From assembly GCF_028583425.1 (NCBI RefSeq), contig NC_072792.1, positions 16,109,676 to 16,173,675 of the forward strand: a stretch of DNA of 64,000 nt. Reading direction: 5' to 3'. Source of the stretch: Eublepharis macularius (Eukaryota > Chordata > Lepidosauria > Squamata > Eublepharidae). Below the pieces are notes generated by a model that saw only the letters and a program-made list of their open reading frames with translations, was not told the origin of the DNA and made no database searches. Each line of letters opens with the position of its first letter. Within the stretch, counting starts at the first letter, position 1. Shown here piece by piece: positions 10,041 through 21,520 of the stretch. Made by a program: the position numbers and the translations under genes.

Positions 10041-10284
10041 GGGATGGTGTCTCCCATTTTCTTTTAATCCCAACAGTGACTCTTCTTTCCTATCACTAGA
10101 ATGACCCCAAGGGGAATATTTCCCTCAATGAGGATTACTGCTTGCAGAGGGAGGCTCCGTCACTTGGATGGCAATGGTGACTGAAGGTTCTGGCTCTCTA
10201 TTCTCTCTTCCCACCCTCCTTCTTGGAATCTGCCCCGGAGAGTCAAGATAGTAATCATTGATGGTAGCCATCGCATAGTAAAGT

Positions 10285-10630
10285 AAAATGTGAACTCAAC
10301 CAGAAGGCCAGCAAAGGTACTGGCCACAGGAGGTGGTGGCAGCTACAAGCATTGCCAGCTTCAAGAGGGGACTGGACAAATATATGGAGCAGAGGTCCAT
10401 CAGTGGCTATTAGCCACAGGAGATAGATGGTATTCTCTTTGTGGGGAGGTGGTGCTCTGTTGTCTTGGTGCTGGAAGGAAGGCAGTGGGAGGGCTTCTGG
10501 TGTCCTGGCCTCACTGACAGTCCTTTAGATGGCACTGGATTTCTAGCCACTGTGTGTGACAGAATGTTGGACTGGATGGGCCACTGGCCTGATCCAACAT
10601 GGCTTTGCTTATGTTCTTATGTTCTTATGT
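10285..10630 (+). mobile_element. CR1 LINE 3' end
   Basis: Contains the CR1-like 'ACTGGATGGGCCACTGGCCT' and ends in short direct repeats of TTATGTTC, the 8-bp microsatellite ending that marks CR1 elements. 5' truncated, no reverse transcriptase remains. Confidence 0.85.
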
Positions 10631-11734
10631 ACTGGCCTTCTGGTACTGAAGATATTTTAGCTGGTACTGAAGATATACAAAATTATGGGCAACACTTTTT
10701 GCTTATAAAGTTATCATTGAGCTCCAGTTAGATCTATGGAGTTATAGAATAAATCTGAGGGCTGACGTCTGGATTGGGGAGGAAACCATTTTTCAGCAAT
10801 TCAAAAATGGCATTTTTAGCAACTGGGTTGTGTGAAATATTTGTTATAGTTATGAAACCCCTTCCAGTTAACCAGCATCATAGATTTGGGGCATTTTTTC
10901 CATGGGAATATTATAGCTGTCTTTTAAAATAATGAATGACGTTGAAACAGAATATGTGGGCTTTGCAATTCCCAAATCATTACCGTGCATCTTATAAGCA
11001 ATCTGCTTAATCCTGGGATGGTTCCCGCACTTGGTTGAATGTCTGTTGTCACCCACTGGAAGGGGACAGACTTCTGACTTAATGCATCAATGGAACTTTA
11101 AGAGAAAACGCTAATTAAACATAACCTTGGATGTCTTATTTTTTTCCGAATGATTTGTGTCAAAATAATGATTGCACGGCTAGCATTTAAATCAATTTCA
11201 TACAACTGTTGTGGGGGGGGGGGGGCGTTGAATAACCCAGATTTCACTTATGTTCCTTGCTGCACACAATATAGCATTTATTATAGCTAAAGAGATCTTT
11301 CACTCCTTTATAATTATGAACTTTGTATTCCTTTCCCACCACCCAGACATATTTAGAAAATCTATTAACTGACCCTGTTTTCAGCAAGTGATTAAAAGAA
11401 AAGGAGGAAAAAGAAAGAATTCTTTCTGATAACAGTCTGTGTTTCATTCTCTACTCATAAACATATGTACCACAAAATCAAATTAATAAAGCCCATGTCT
11501 TATACATGCTATATGAAAATATCAACTTCATACAAACATATGCATGAATTTGCAAAGTTTTATGAATGTATGATCCTGTGAGAGTTTCAGATTTGAAGAG
11601 TCCCAATCTCGCCCCTACCCCAAATCTGAGTTTGCCAAATTTTAATGCCTGTGATTTTTTTTACCACTTTTACCACATTTTAACATTGTAATATCTCCTG
11701 ATGTGTCAATTGCATCAACTGTTGTGGACTGGAC
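10631..11734. other. Unique sequence with a poly(G) run
   Basis: A G-run interrupted by the line end lies at about 11211-11224. No gene or repeat family was recognised in the rest. Confidence 0.45.
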
Positions 11735-12256
11735 TGGACTGGGACCAGGATATCTGCAGGATTGCCTCTCACCATATATTCCCTGGAGGGTATTTAGGTC
11801 AGTTGATAAACAACTGTTGGTAGTCCCTGGTCCCAAAGATGCTCGCCTGGCCCCGACCAGGGCCTTTTGGGTCCTGGTACCTACCTGGTAGAACTCTCTG
11901 TCTGTGGAAACTAGGGCCCAGAGGGACTTACTATCTTTCTGCCAGACCTGTAAGACAGAGATATTCTTCCAGGCATATGGCTGAAGCTGGGGCACTGGGT
12001 GAGCTCCTCTGCTGGTCTCCTGCTGAGGGGAGAATGAACCCCTCTCCATATAGTCTGCCAGCTCTCTTCATATGTATACCATCTCCTGCCCCATGGATGT
12101 ATTGGGTTGAGTTTGATATATGGGCCACTATATAGCTGCCTACTTTTACTGAGTTTTATGTTTTTAATATGTTTTAATATGACTTCTTGTTACCTACTCT
12201 GAGCCTGATTGCAGGGAGAGCGGGCTATAAGTCCAATGAAATAAATAACAATAATA
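11735..12256 (+). mobile_element. LINE 3' fragment with C-terminal ORF remnant
   Basis: A decayed frame corresponds to the C-terminal tail also seen at complement 12736-13090 and at 62140-62560. Shared blocks are 'CTGTAAGACAGAGAT' and 'TTCCAGGCATATGGCTGA'. It ends 'GAGCGGGCTATAAGTCC' plus an A-rich tail. Three related copies in the window support a CR1/L2-like LINE. Stops and frameshifts make it inactive. Confidence 0.65.
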
Positions 12257-12735
12257 AATTATAATCAAGTACTGAAAAGGCAGGCAGAAATCCCAAGCTG
12301 ACTGCAAAGCGCTTGTCTATAAATCCAAAGTTTACGAACTGTGAAATGAATCCCTTCCTGAAGCTTTTAATCTCCTCATTTAAAACCACTGAGTAAACAA
12401 TGAGCCAACTATATTGAACTATCAGCTTATCAGAAGAAGGACCAGCCAAGCATTAGTGCAGGATTTTTTGCGGGGAGGGGAGAGCTACACAGTAACCAAA
12501 CCCCACGCATCAACTATATTGATGCTATTTTTCTGTCAAGGTTTTCTGTAAATTGAACACACTTGAAAGTTGCAATTCTTAAAAAAAATAAAGTTTAAGT
12601 CAAAGTAGCAAACATGCAAAACAAACTATTTCCTTAGAAAAATCCTATTTCGTAACATGATTCGCACATGCTGTTAAGAGGCATTTCTTTGGCCGTAACC
12701 CTATTATTTCATTAGATATACCACAAACCCCATAA
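12257..12735. other. No recognised feature
   Basis: Unique-looking AT-rich sequence. Confidence 0.45.
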
Positions 12736-13090
12736 TGATTATTTATTTATTTATTTAATTCAATTTATATTCCGCCCTCCCCACATCAGCAGGCTCAGGG
12801 TGGATTACGATCAGTATAGTAATTTAAAATACATATAACTTTAAAACCAATAAAACCATATAAATATTTAAAACACACAGCAGCAGACTTCTTCAAAAAC
12901 CACCACCCAACCATCTCTAAAGTATTTAACAGGCTGGGTGGGTAGGGGGGCATGTTTTCCTCTAGTCGGCCGGTGGGGAAGCCCAACCAGCATGAACCAT
13001 ACGCCTGGCAGAACATCTCCGTGTTGCAGGCCTGGCGGAAGGATAACAAATCCGGCCGGGCCCCACTGCTTTGTTGATGCTGATATGGAA
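12736..13090 (-). mobile_element. LINE 3' fragment with C-terminal ORF remnant
   Basis: The tail (TTTATTTA repeats, 'CGCCCTCCCCACATCAGC') lies at the left. On the minus strand a frame includes LLSFRQACNTEMFCQAYG, the same tail block as at 11735 and 62140. 5' truncated. Confidence 0.65.
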
Positions 13091-13464
13091 GTACTGTTGT
13101 TGAATCCACTTTCAGTTGCCATAACTGACTATGCTCCATACACTACCATGGGCAAGGAAGCATGTATCTATCTAGGGTTCTTCCATGAATACCTCCCTGA
13201 AGGATTACTAAGAAATAGGCCAGCTGAGGTCTTGTAAAGCAGCACCAAACTCCATTGTCTTCAAACCAAAATGCACCATTTCTAGAGCAGCATGCAGTTT
13301 TACAGTTTAGGAGAATGGATACAGAAAACACACGTCTGCTTGTGGGGAGGGAGGGATATAAAGATGAAATAATAAATAAATAAGTAAACAAGGAAACGAT
13401 GGACAGCACAAGATGCTTAGAAACACAGGACCACTGTCCTTGGTGCTCTTGGTAAACATTAATC

Positions 13465-13890
13465 AATGGGCTTAGTCTGGAGTAGCGATGGGAACAAACC
13501 AAAATATGAACCAAAGTTCAGCACGAACCAGGCCGGTTCGTGGTTCACGAATCGGCAGTTCGTCAGAGTCCATTTCTGATGAACCGCCACAAACTTTAGG
13601 CTGGTTCGTTTGGTTCATTTTTTGGTTCATCATTGCAGACAGCCTGGTGTTGATCAATCAGTTTCCTAGGCAATAGGGGATGGGCTTTCTGTAGACCTTC
13701 TGCTGACCCAGAAGTGACAATTTGCTGACCCGGAAGTGGCGTTTTCATGTACCAGACAAACTGGTTCATGAACTGGCGCAGTTTTGTGAAAGTTTGTGTT
13801 TCGTGGTTCATGAAACGTGATGAACCACGGGTTTTTTCCCGGTTCATGTCCCTCTCTAGTCTGGAGTAACTTTGCTTAGTATTTCACTGT
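13465..13890. mobile_element. Palindromic MITE (ACAGTGCAATCC family) split by a hAT element
   Basis: The left remnant 'AATGGGCTTAGTCTGGAG' and right remnant 'TAACTTTGCTTAGTATTTCA' are the middle and right side of the small palindromic MITE seen intact at 26196. The break is the hAT insertion 13483-13858. Confidence 0.55.
13483..13858. mobile_element. hAT MITE, GAACC family
   Basis: Termini TAGCGATGGGAACAAACC and complement of TAGAGAGGGACATGAACC, with perfect TSD GTCTGGAG (13475-13482, 13859-13866). Sub-terminal GAACC/GGTTC repeats fold back. The centre contains the family's 'CTAGGCAATAGGGGATGG'. Confidence 0.9.
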
Positions 13891-13924
13891 TAGTCTCTCC
13901 ATCAGTTCTACTGAAAGCAAGGAC

Positions 13925-14135
13925 CCTTACTGGAGGAAAAGGCTCTGGTTGTGTGGAAGAACCTCATTTTGCATGCAGAAAGTACCAGGTTCTACCCCCA
14001 GCATCTCCAGTTAAAAGGACCAAGCTGGAGGTGATGTGAAAGATCCTGGAGAGCTACTTCCAATCTGAGTAAACAATACTGACCTTGACGGACCAATGGT
14101 CTGATTCACTATAAGGTAGCTTCACATACTAGTAA
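13925..14135 (+). mobile_element. tRNA-derived SINE, 'CATCTCCAGTTAAAAGGA' family
   Basis: B-box-like 'CAGGTTCTACCCCCAGC', then 'TCTCCAGTTAAAAGGACC' and 'GGTCTGATTCACTATAAGG'. A minus-strand relative at 49165-49580 is interrupted. Confidence 0.6.
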
Positions 14136-14189
14136 CTGAGCACTTTAAGATTAGTTAGCCCATTTTCCTGGAATTTCATTTGTCATGTT

Positions 14190-14433
14190 GTTGACAGCCA
14201 GTTTGGTGTAGTGGTTAAGACTCTCATCTGGAGAACCGGGGTTGATTCCCCACTCCTCTTGAAGCCAACTGGGTGACCTTGGGTCAGTCACAGCTTCTAG
14301 GAGCTCTCTCAGCCCCACTCAACTCACAGGTTGTTTGTTGTGTGGATAATAATAACATACTTTGTAAATCCCTCTGAGTGGGCATTAAGTTGTCCTGAAG
14401 GGCAGTATATAAATCGAATGTTGTTGTTGTTGT
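14190..14433 (+). mobile_element. Sauria-type tRNA-derived SINE
   Basis: Full length: A box 'GTTTGGTGTAGTGGTTAAG', B box 'GGGTTGATTCCCC', body, and a (GTT)n tail after 'CAGTATATAAATCG'. The 9-bp TSD TGTCATGTT (14181-14189, 14434-14442) shows an intact retroposition event. Confidence 0.92.
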
Positions 14434-14442
14434 TGTCATGTT

Positions 14443-15563
14443 TTCATCAGGATGGGACTTTTTCCGACTAGAAACAAACTGAATGATACTAGCAACCCCA
14501 CAAGAGAGAGAGAGAGAGAGACTGCTTGGAGTTCTTCCCATCCTTCAGTAATTGCACGCTGTAAAGCCAGGTGAAAAATAAACAGTTCTTTAATAAAGAC
14601 ATTTTTATTAAAAATTAAAAATCTTTGAAGGCTGCTAAAATGTAGAGGCCCCACTTCTGAACAATACTCCTCCTCTCTGTTCCAACTTTTAACCAGCTAA
14701 ACATTTTTTAAAGACTTTCAACTTGCTAAGCGTAACAAAGCTCCAGAGATTAGTAGTAAGCAAAGTCAAGAGGACATTTCCAACTTAGGAGCAGTTAGTC
14801 GAGGACAGAGGAGGAAGCATACAATGAACTGTACTTTAGGGTCTTAATAACCTTCCTGGCAATGTTGCACTAACGGCTAATCAATAGCAATTATTTTCTT
14901 CATGATAGAAAAAAGATTTAGTTAACCCCTTGAGTGTATTCTCCTCTTGGACGCTCTAAATGAAAAGTCAGTTCTTCATGAGGATGTGACACAAGCGGCA
15001 ATATAAAAAAGTTTTTCCAAATCTTCTTCAAGAGTTGTTGCAGAAGGGAAGTTATACAGGATGCCAGACTTATCCGTTGGTGCATCCTCAAGCGGCCCCC
15101 AATCCCAACCCCACTGTCAGGCCTACCGACACGAAACGAGCCCTCATGAAGCAAACTACTCCAAGCATCTATGAAGGACATACCAGACAACAACAAAACC
15201 CCTAGAGCTGTGTCAATTACTCTCTTGTTTTTATTTTTCAGAGAGTGAAAAGGAGGCAGAGAGCAGCTTTGTTACCGGGGAGCCATCTTGCCAGCTGCTC
15301 ACCATCTCAGCTGCAGGGATTTTCTTTTCCATCTCCTTCCTTTCCACAGGTATAATGGATGAATATGGTCAGAAGTGCCAGCTCCCAGGCTCAAATCCTT
15401 GAGTCTTTTGTTCTTGGTGGCTCACAGCCAGTGCTGTCAAAGGAACCAGCCGTAGGATCCAGTACTGACCCAAGAATAGTTGGTTTGTATTCTGTGGGGT
15501 TTTTTTCCTATCAATGTAAGCTGTTTTGGTTCTCTCTGGGAAGAAAAAAAAGGGGAACACTAT
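14443..15563. other. No recognised gene; (AG)n tract
   Basis: An (AG)8 tract lies at about 14504-14520. The remainder is unique-looking. Confidence 0.45.
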
Positions 15564-15715
15564 GGCTGATTCCGCACACGTTGGATAATGCACTTTCAAT
15601 GCACTTTAGCAATCGTTTGGAAGTGGATTTTTTTGTTTCCCACATGAAAAATTCAGTTCCAAATGATCTCTAAAAAGGATTGGAAGTGCATTATCCACCG
15701 TGTGCAGAATCAGCC
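15564..15715. mobile_element. Foldback MITE, GGCTGATTCCGCACACG family
   Basis: GGCTGATTCCGCACACGTTG at the left pairs with the complementary right end. The interior also pairs ('GGATAATGCACTT' with 'AAGTGCATTATCC'). A relative with the same outer stem is at 62571-62719. AT is present on both sides. Confidence 0.8.
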
Positions 15716-15785
15716 ATACTTAAATAAATAAATAAATAAATAAATATCACAACTAGCCAATCAGATCTGGCTACCAGATGGAATC

Positions 15786-16155
15786 AGTAGAAAAGAGCAA
15801 GAGTCCAGTAGCACCTGTAAGACTAACAAAATTTGAGGCAGGGTATGAGCTTTTGTGAGCCAAAGCTTACTTCTTCAGATACAGCTAGAATGTGAGTCAA
15901 TCTGAAATCTCTCCACTCTCCAAGATATAATGACAGATGGACTCACGTTCTAGCTGTATCTGAAGAAGTAAGCTGTGGCTCACAAAAGCTCATACCCTGC
16001 CACAAATTTTGTTAGTCTTACAGGTGCTACTGGACTCTTGCTCTTTTCTACTGCTAGCTCATACCCTATCACAAATTTTGTTAGTCTTACAGGTGCTACT
16101 GGACTCTTGCTCTTTTCTACTGCTACAGACAGACTAACTTGGATACCCATATTGA
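15786..16155. mobile_element. Penelope-like repeat, family B, inverted pair plus tandem duplication
   Basis: A left minus-strand arm (15789-15895) and a right plus-strand arm (from about 15937) are inverted repeats sharing TCTGAAGAAGTAAGCT-type cores. In the right arm, 'CTCATACCCTGCCACAAATT' to 'CTCTTTTCTACTGCTA' is then repeated in tandem (about 76 bp). The layout mirrors the inverted copy at 1007-1329. Confidence 0.6.
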
Positions 16156-17251
16156 TCTATCTCCATAGATGGAATTAGTGAGAGCAAGTGAAGGCTGTTG
16201 AGAGTGAGGACAGTGTAAATGAACAATGGAACATTTCTGCAAGGAACACTAAAAAATCAGACAAAAGGCACGGCAGCTGTTGACACTGCCAAAATTGTTT
16301 ATGAGAAATTCCATCGTTCTGGCTAATTTCTAGCACAGTTCCATTTGTGCATTATTTGTGAAAACATCCTCCATGATTCAGTTCAAAACGCACTATCACT
16401 GGGGCTGCATTTTTTAAAGACAACTCATAAATGCATGCCGAGGCCAAGGAGAACACATTGCTGTTACTGAAGCACGAATGTCAAAATCATATTTAGGTTG
16501 GCATTGCAGAGGTGTTATTATGGTGCAGAACAGAAACATGTCAACGCAAATGTTTAGATTTGGGACGAAAAGATCAAATCAATGAGCAATCAGCATCAAA
16601 GCTGTTTTATAATATTTACAATCAATCAAACCAGTTTTGTTCCATTAATGGATGCTGCTGGCAAACAAGAACATGGTGGATAGTCAGATTATCAAAGGAA
16701 TAAGAATGGTTGCTTTTGGGTCCTTTGTCTGATGGCACACTCTTAAACGCACTGAAATGAAATGCATTTCAAAATTTAACATGATCTTTTACAGACTGGC
16801 AGAGGTTTTTCCCCCTCCTCATTTGTCATTTATCACAATATGTCACCATATGGGGATAAATTGGAGAACAAGATGTATTAATTTGATCGAAGAAAATAAG
16901 ACATAATGAGACTCAGTTTGGAACAGAAGAATTCAGAATAAAATATTTCAAAACGATGCCAATGATGATAGTCGTGAAACAGGAAGATTCAAACAACAGA
17001 AGCTGGAATATAGATTTACAAAGCCATTTTTGATCAAAGAAATTATACGACTTTGTAATGTTCTCCAGGAGGCAAATTAGGGTGGGAGTTCTATGATGAT
17101 AGCAAACTATTGTCTCTCCACATGCATATAATATAGCTCCGAGAACAGAAACAAGAAAACTGGGGCTAAATCTGGTGGACTCTCTGTCATGGTGTATCGA
17201 CCCAGAGACTCTCATCCCCCATCTCTGATGGCTTTCCTAGCCACTCAGAAC
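16156..17251. other. No recognised feature
   Basis: Unique AT-rich sequence; no repeat or gene recognised. Confidence 0.45.
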
Positions 17252-17677
17252 TAGAGATGGGCACGAACTGAAATATGAACCAAAATTAAGCACGAACCAG
17301 GCCGGTTCATGGTTCGTGAACCAGCTGTTTGTCAGATCCCATTTCTGATGAACTGCCACGAACTTTAGGTTGGTTCGTTTGGTTCATTTTTTGGTTCATC
17401 ACTGCAGACAGCCTGGTGCCAATCAATCACTTTCCTAGGCAACAGGGGACGGAATTCCAGCAGACCTTCTGCTGACCCAGAAGTGAACTTCTGCTGGCCT
17501 GGAAGTGACCTTCTGCCGGCCCAGAAGTGATGATTTTCTGACCAGGATGTGATGTTTTCATGAACCAAACAAACCGGCTCACAAACCAGGGGCAGGTTGG
17601 TGAAAGTTCGCGGTTTGTAAAATTTGATGAATCACGAACCACATGGTTCTTTTTTCTGCAGTTCGTGCCCATCTCTA
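17252..17677. mobile_element. hAT MITE, GAACC family
   Basis: TAGAGATGGGCACGAAC termini on both sides. TSD imperfect (CTCAGAAC / CTCAGGAT, 6 of 8). The interior has the 'TTCTGCTGACCCAGAAGTGA' direct repeats common to the family. Confidence 0.9.
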
Positions 17678-18683
17678 CTCAGGATGCCTAGGAGCCCCTA
17701 AGAGCTCTGGTCATTCGTTTGAAGCAACCCAGCTTCCTGGGTTCATTTGAGTGTGTGTACCTCTTTGGCAAGCAACACTGGACAAGCAGGTAAAATACAT
17801 TATTCGAGTGTATTAAAGAAAGAACACAAAAGCATGTGCAAGGCAGACTCCGCTCTTCAGAAGTATTTAGGCAAGGCAGAAAACACATAATGGCTTGCTG
17901 ATCTAAATATGTTCTTACTAGCTAAAATATTACTGGCTATCTGACTAAGCATTCCATGAGTTGGTTCCAAAGATGGTTGATCTTACCAAAGTCTATTCAT
18001 GCCAGCTTATTCTAGGTATCCTGGAGGTAGCATGGAGCTGTGAGCAGCTCTCTCTCACATTGCAGGTAGTTGGCAATGGCTACAGGGTAGTAAGACTGAT
18101 CTGGTAAACTGCCTAGAGACAAAGAGGCTTCTTGAAATCTGGAGGGGCTTCAGCCCACTCAAATAACCAATCAGAGCTCGGTCTCTTAATCGGACATTAC
18201 AGCCCTGTGAAAGTTTAGGGAGTATTGCCAGAGCTGAGATCAGCACCAGGCTCTCGTCTCATGAGAAGAAAGCAGCCCATGTGCAGCTAATTAACAGAGT
18301 TTGGGACTTTCCCACCAAACAGGCCTAGTAAGAAATTTGTAGGACAAGAGGTCTGAACCAAAGTTTCAAACTTAGCATTCTGTACTAAGTGGTACAAGGC
18401 CTGGTTCTTACACAAGGGTATATAAATTCAAAAAGTAAGCTCTAGCTAGGCAGAACTTGATGCTGTTTCAGTTCCTGAAATCACAGACTAAGCACAGGAA
18501 TATAACTTTTAGTAGTTGTCCTAAAATATCTATTTACCTATTTATTTGCTTCATAAATGCTCAGATATTCTTGCAGAGAATCAAGGCATCAAAGGTTTAA
18601 TCTAGATGGCACAATGGGTTGGATCCAATTGCTCCCCTCAGCTGATTTTTTTTTTTTTATTGCAGGAGAAACTGCTGGCTAAA
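17678..18683. other. No recognised feature
   Basis: Unique-looking sequence; a T-run at 18648-18658 only. Confidence 0.45.
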
Positions 18684-18875
18684 GTGCTAGATATCATTTA
18701 GAAGCTGGAGTTCAAATTCCCACTGGACTCATTGGGAGACCTTGGGCTAGTCATTCAGCCTAACCTACCTCACAGTGTTGTTATAAATGCAGAAGGAGGG
18801 AAGGGGCAATGTATGCCACCTCAAGTTCCTTGGAGAATTGTGGAATAAGCAATAAAGAAATAAGAAATCAACAAG
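18684..18875 (+). mobile_element. tRNA-derived SINE, degenerate
   Basis: B-box-like 'GAGTTCAAATTCCCACTGG', 'TAGTCATTCAGCCTAACC' body, and an AATAAAGAAATAAG tail. Related to 5221 and 54855. Confidence 0.6.
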
Positions 18876-18906
18876 CAAAAGTTTATTGGAGGAAGTGGAA
18901 GGGAAC

Positions 18907-19136
18907 CACTGGATGCAGCCTAATGGTGGTGGAAAGCATCCTCAAGTCATAGCTTATGGTGACCCCTGTTGGGGTTTTCATGGCAAGAGAATAACAGAAG
19001 TGGGTTGCCATTGCCTGCCTATGCAACCCTGGTCTTCGTTGGAGGTCTCCCATCCAATCACTAACCTAGGCGATTATACTTAGCTTCGGAGATCTGACAA
19101 GATCAGGGTCACCTGGGCTATCCACATCAGGGTGAA
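18907..19136 (-). mobile_element. 5S-derived SINE
   Basis: Minus strand; the 5S C-box region is seen as 'GGAGGTCTCCCATCCAATCA' on the plus strand, with the 5S head at the right. Full length and diverged. Confidence 0.85.
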
Positions 19137-19190
19137 TCCAGCCATATAAGTACATTTAAAGACCTGATGATTAAAGGTTTGGCTCCAGAT

Positions 19191-19541
19191 TAGAGATGGG
19201 CATGGACCGGGAAAATTCCAAACCATGCAGTTCGTGGTTCGTCGCATTTCACGAACCACGAACTTTCATGAACTTGCCCTGGTTCATGAACCAGTTCGTT
19301 CACTTCGTGAAAATTTCACTTCTGGGTCAGCAGAAGGTCTCCAGAGAGCCCATCCCCTCCCGTTGCCTAGGAAACTGATTGATTGATGCCAGGCTGTCTG
19401 CAGTGACGAACTAAATGAACTGGACTAAAATTTATCACAGTTCTTGAGAAATGAGCTCCCATGAATAGTCAGTTTGCAAATCATGAACCGGCCCTGTTTG
19501 TGATGAACTTTGGTTTGTATTTCAGTTTATGCCCACCTCTA
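19191..19541. mobile_element. hAT MITE, GAACC family
   Basis: TAGAGATGGGCATGGACCG left end, complementary right end. TSD CTCCAGAT / CTCCAGAC (7 of 8). Shortest family member here (351 bp), missing part of the internal repeats. Confidence 0.88.
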
Positions 19542-19699
19542 CTCCAGACTAAAATTTCCATCAGTGGAACAGAACTTTCCTCCCACTGCAGCTACTGATC
19601 ACCACAAAATGTTACTCCTCAGATGCCAGGAACTCTGAGGAACAAGAAGTGGGGAAGATGGGGGATGGAACATCAGAAGAAATTGCCAATTTAGCCTGG

Positions 19700-20275
19700 A
19701 TCCAAACCACTGGAGGATGATGAAGATGAAGATGAACTCATTTTGGTTATTACATGAGGAACGGTCTCTTGTTAAGGAGAAAAATGTCAGCCACAATAAG
19801 AATTTTGGTATCTTGAGGCAAGACATTTACTCATGCAATAATTACAAAAAGCACATTTTCTTCAACTGCCCATATTATAAGGAAGCATGTGATGAGAAGA
19901 TCACACCATTATTTGGTAAAATCTCTGGTCTCAATGATAAATTTAGACTCAGGGCCAAGCTACAAGTGACGAATGACACTTGAACGGCAAGTGGATTGAG
20001 TGGAGGGCAAGTGAACAGGGAGAAATACACTTGCCGTTCAAGTGTCATTCATCATGTGTAGCTTGGCCCTCAGTTATCGCCTATCTGATAAGAATGCCAA
20101 GGTTACCCATCAAATACCAGATACTGTTTGGTGATATTCAGATCTCAGAAATAGACTGTACTGTAACGAGATCCTAATTGTTTTATTTGCTCCATTGTAT
20201 GCCTTGAATTTTTCCAGTGTAAATATGTTATATGATCGGTCAAATGACCATAAATAAATTGAATGAATGAATTAC
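19700..20275 (+). mobile_element. Non-LTR retrotransposon C-terminal remnant, split by a MITE
   Basis: The frame from about 19717 contains HIFFNCPYYKEACDE, resembling the cysteine/histidine region near the C-terminus of LINE polyproteins. It resumes after the MITE as VIAYLIRMPRLPIKYQ and ends at a stop near 20177, followed by a T-rich 3' region and an AATAAATTGAATGAATGAA tail. The MITE at 19952-20069 interrupts it. 5' truncated and inactive. The clade is not assigned. Confidence 0.55.
19952..20069. mobile_element. 118-bp palindromic MITE, GGGCCAAGCTACA family
   Basis: Same length and structure as 9904-10021. Flanked by TCA on both sides (19949-19951, 20070-20072). Inserted in the LINE remnant, hence younger than it. 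Confidence 0.87.
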
Positions 20276-21036
20276 AAATGGAAAGAGAGCCACACAAATA
20301 GCAACCTCTGAGAAATTAATAAAAGACAGTTACAATTTTAGAGCGAGGAGAAAAAAAGAGATTGATGTGATGGGCTGGGTGCTGAGAATTATAACCTCTG
20401 ATGTTACATTTAATAAAATATATATTTCAGTTTTGTTTATCTCTGTTCTGTTTAGAAACAGAGGAGTGAGAGAGGGAAAGGTGCTCTACCCTCGCTTCTC
20501 TATCAGTTTTTCTGCCCTAAGTCTTCCTGCCTCCGTTCTTCTATTCAAACTTGCAACTGCTCTTCATTAAAAAAAAAATGTTTACGTGTCTCCTTCATAG
20601 CAACTAGGGGTGTGCAAGGAAAAAACTTTCGGCTTTCTTGTTTCGGGATTACCCGAAACAAGATTCTCTACCGTTAAAGCCGAAAGCCGAAACAAGAATC
20701 TCTTTCGGGATTCGGGATTCGGGATTCTTTCGGCATTCTTTCGGCATTCTTTCGGGTTTTTTTTTTTGGGAAAATGCCTCCGTCTTCCAGGACGTCTGGA
20801 GGAGGCATTTTCCCACCGAATAAGCCCAAAATTGGTGGGGACCTTCCTCTAACCCTTCTCTAACAACCACCCAAGTTTCAGACAGATTGGACTTTGGGGG
20901 GCCATGTTATGGCCCCCCAAAGCAGGTCCCCCATCCTCCCATAAGAAAGCGAAGGAGCAGCATATTGTTAGCATGCTGCTGCTGATCTTTCTTCATTATT
21001 TCCTATGGGGAAAAAATGAAGAGGCAGGCTTCCTTT

Positions 21037-21520
21037 GCCAGGGGTGGCATTTTGCATGCAAAATGCCCCCCTACCCTCAGGGGCCCTTCTCCCACCCCTC
21101 CTCCCACCCCCCACCAAGGCTCAGCCTGCTCCCACTTGGGGGGGCCATTTCATGGCCTCCCCAAGTAGGTGCTCTAATCTCTACCACTGACAGCTGGGGG
21201 AGGCTTGTGTTGCCAGGGGTGGCATTTTGCATGCAAAATGCCCCCCAACCCTCTGGGGCCCTTCTCCCACCCCTCCTCCCACCCCCCACCAAGGCTCAGC
21301 CTGCTCCCACTTGGGGGGGGCATTTCATGGCCTCCCCAAGTAGGTGCTCTGCTCTCATCTCTACCACTGACAGCTGGGGGAGGCTTGTGTTGCCAGGGGT
21401 GGCATTTTGCATGCAAAATGCCCCCCAGCCCTCTGGGGCCCTTCTCCCACCCTTCCTCCCACCCCCCACCAAGGCTCAGACTGCTCCCACTTGGGGGGGC
21501 CATTTCATGGCCTCCCCAAG
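21037..21520. repeat. Internal tandem repeat, left arm (period 175-180 bp)
   Basis: Three units start at 21037, 21212 and 21392. Each opens GCCAGGGGTGGCATTTTGC and contains the perfect palindrome GCATTTTGCATGCAAAATGC. The mirrored array is in the right arm. Confidence 0.9.

Noticed and set aside
14190..14262. tRNA gene
   Set aside because: A and B boxes are those of the tRNA-derived SINE; no cloverleaf with acceptor stem can be drawn.
21037..21520. CRISPR array
   Set aside because: Repeats are long, tandem without unique spacers, and mirrored in a eukaryotic transposon.
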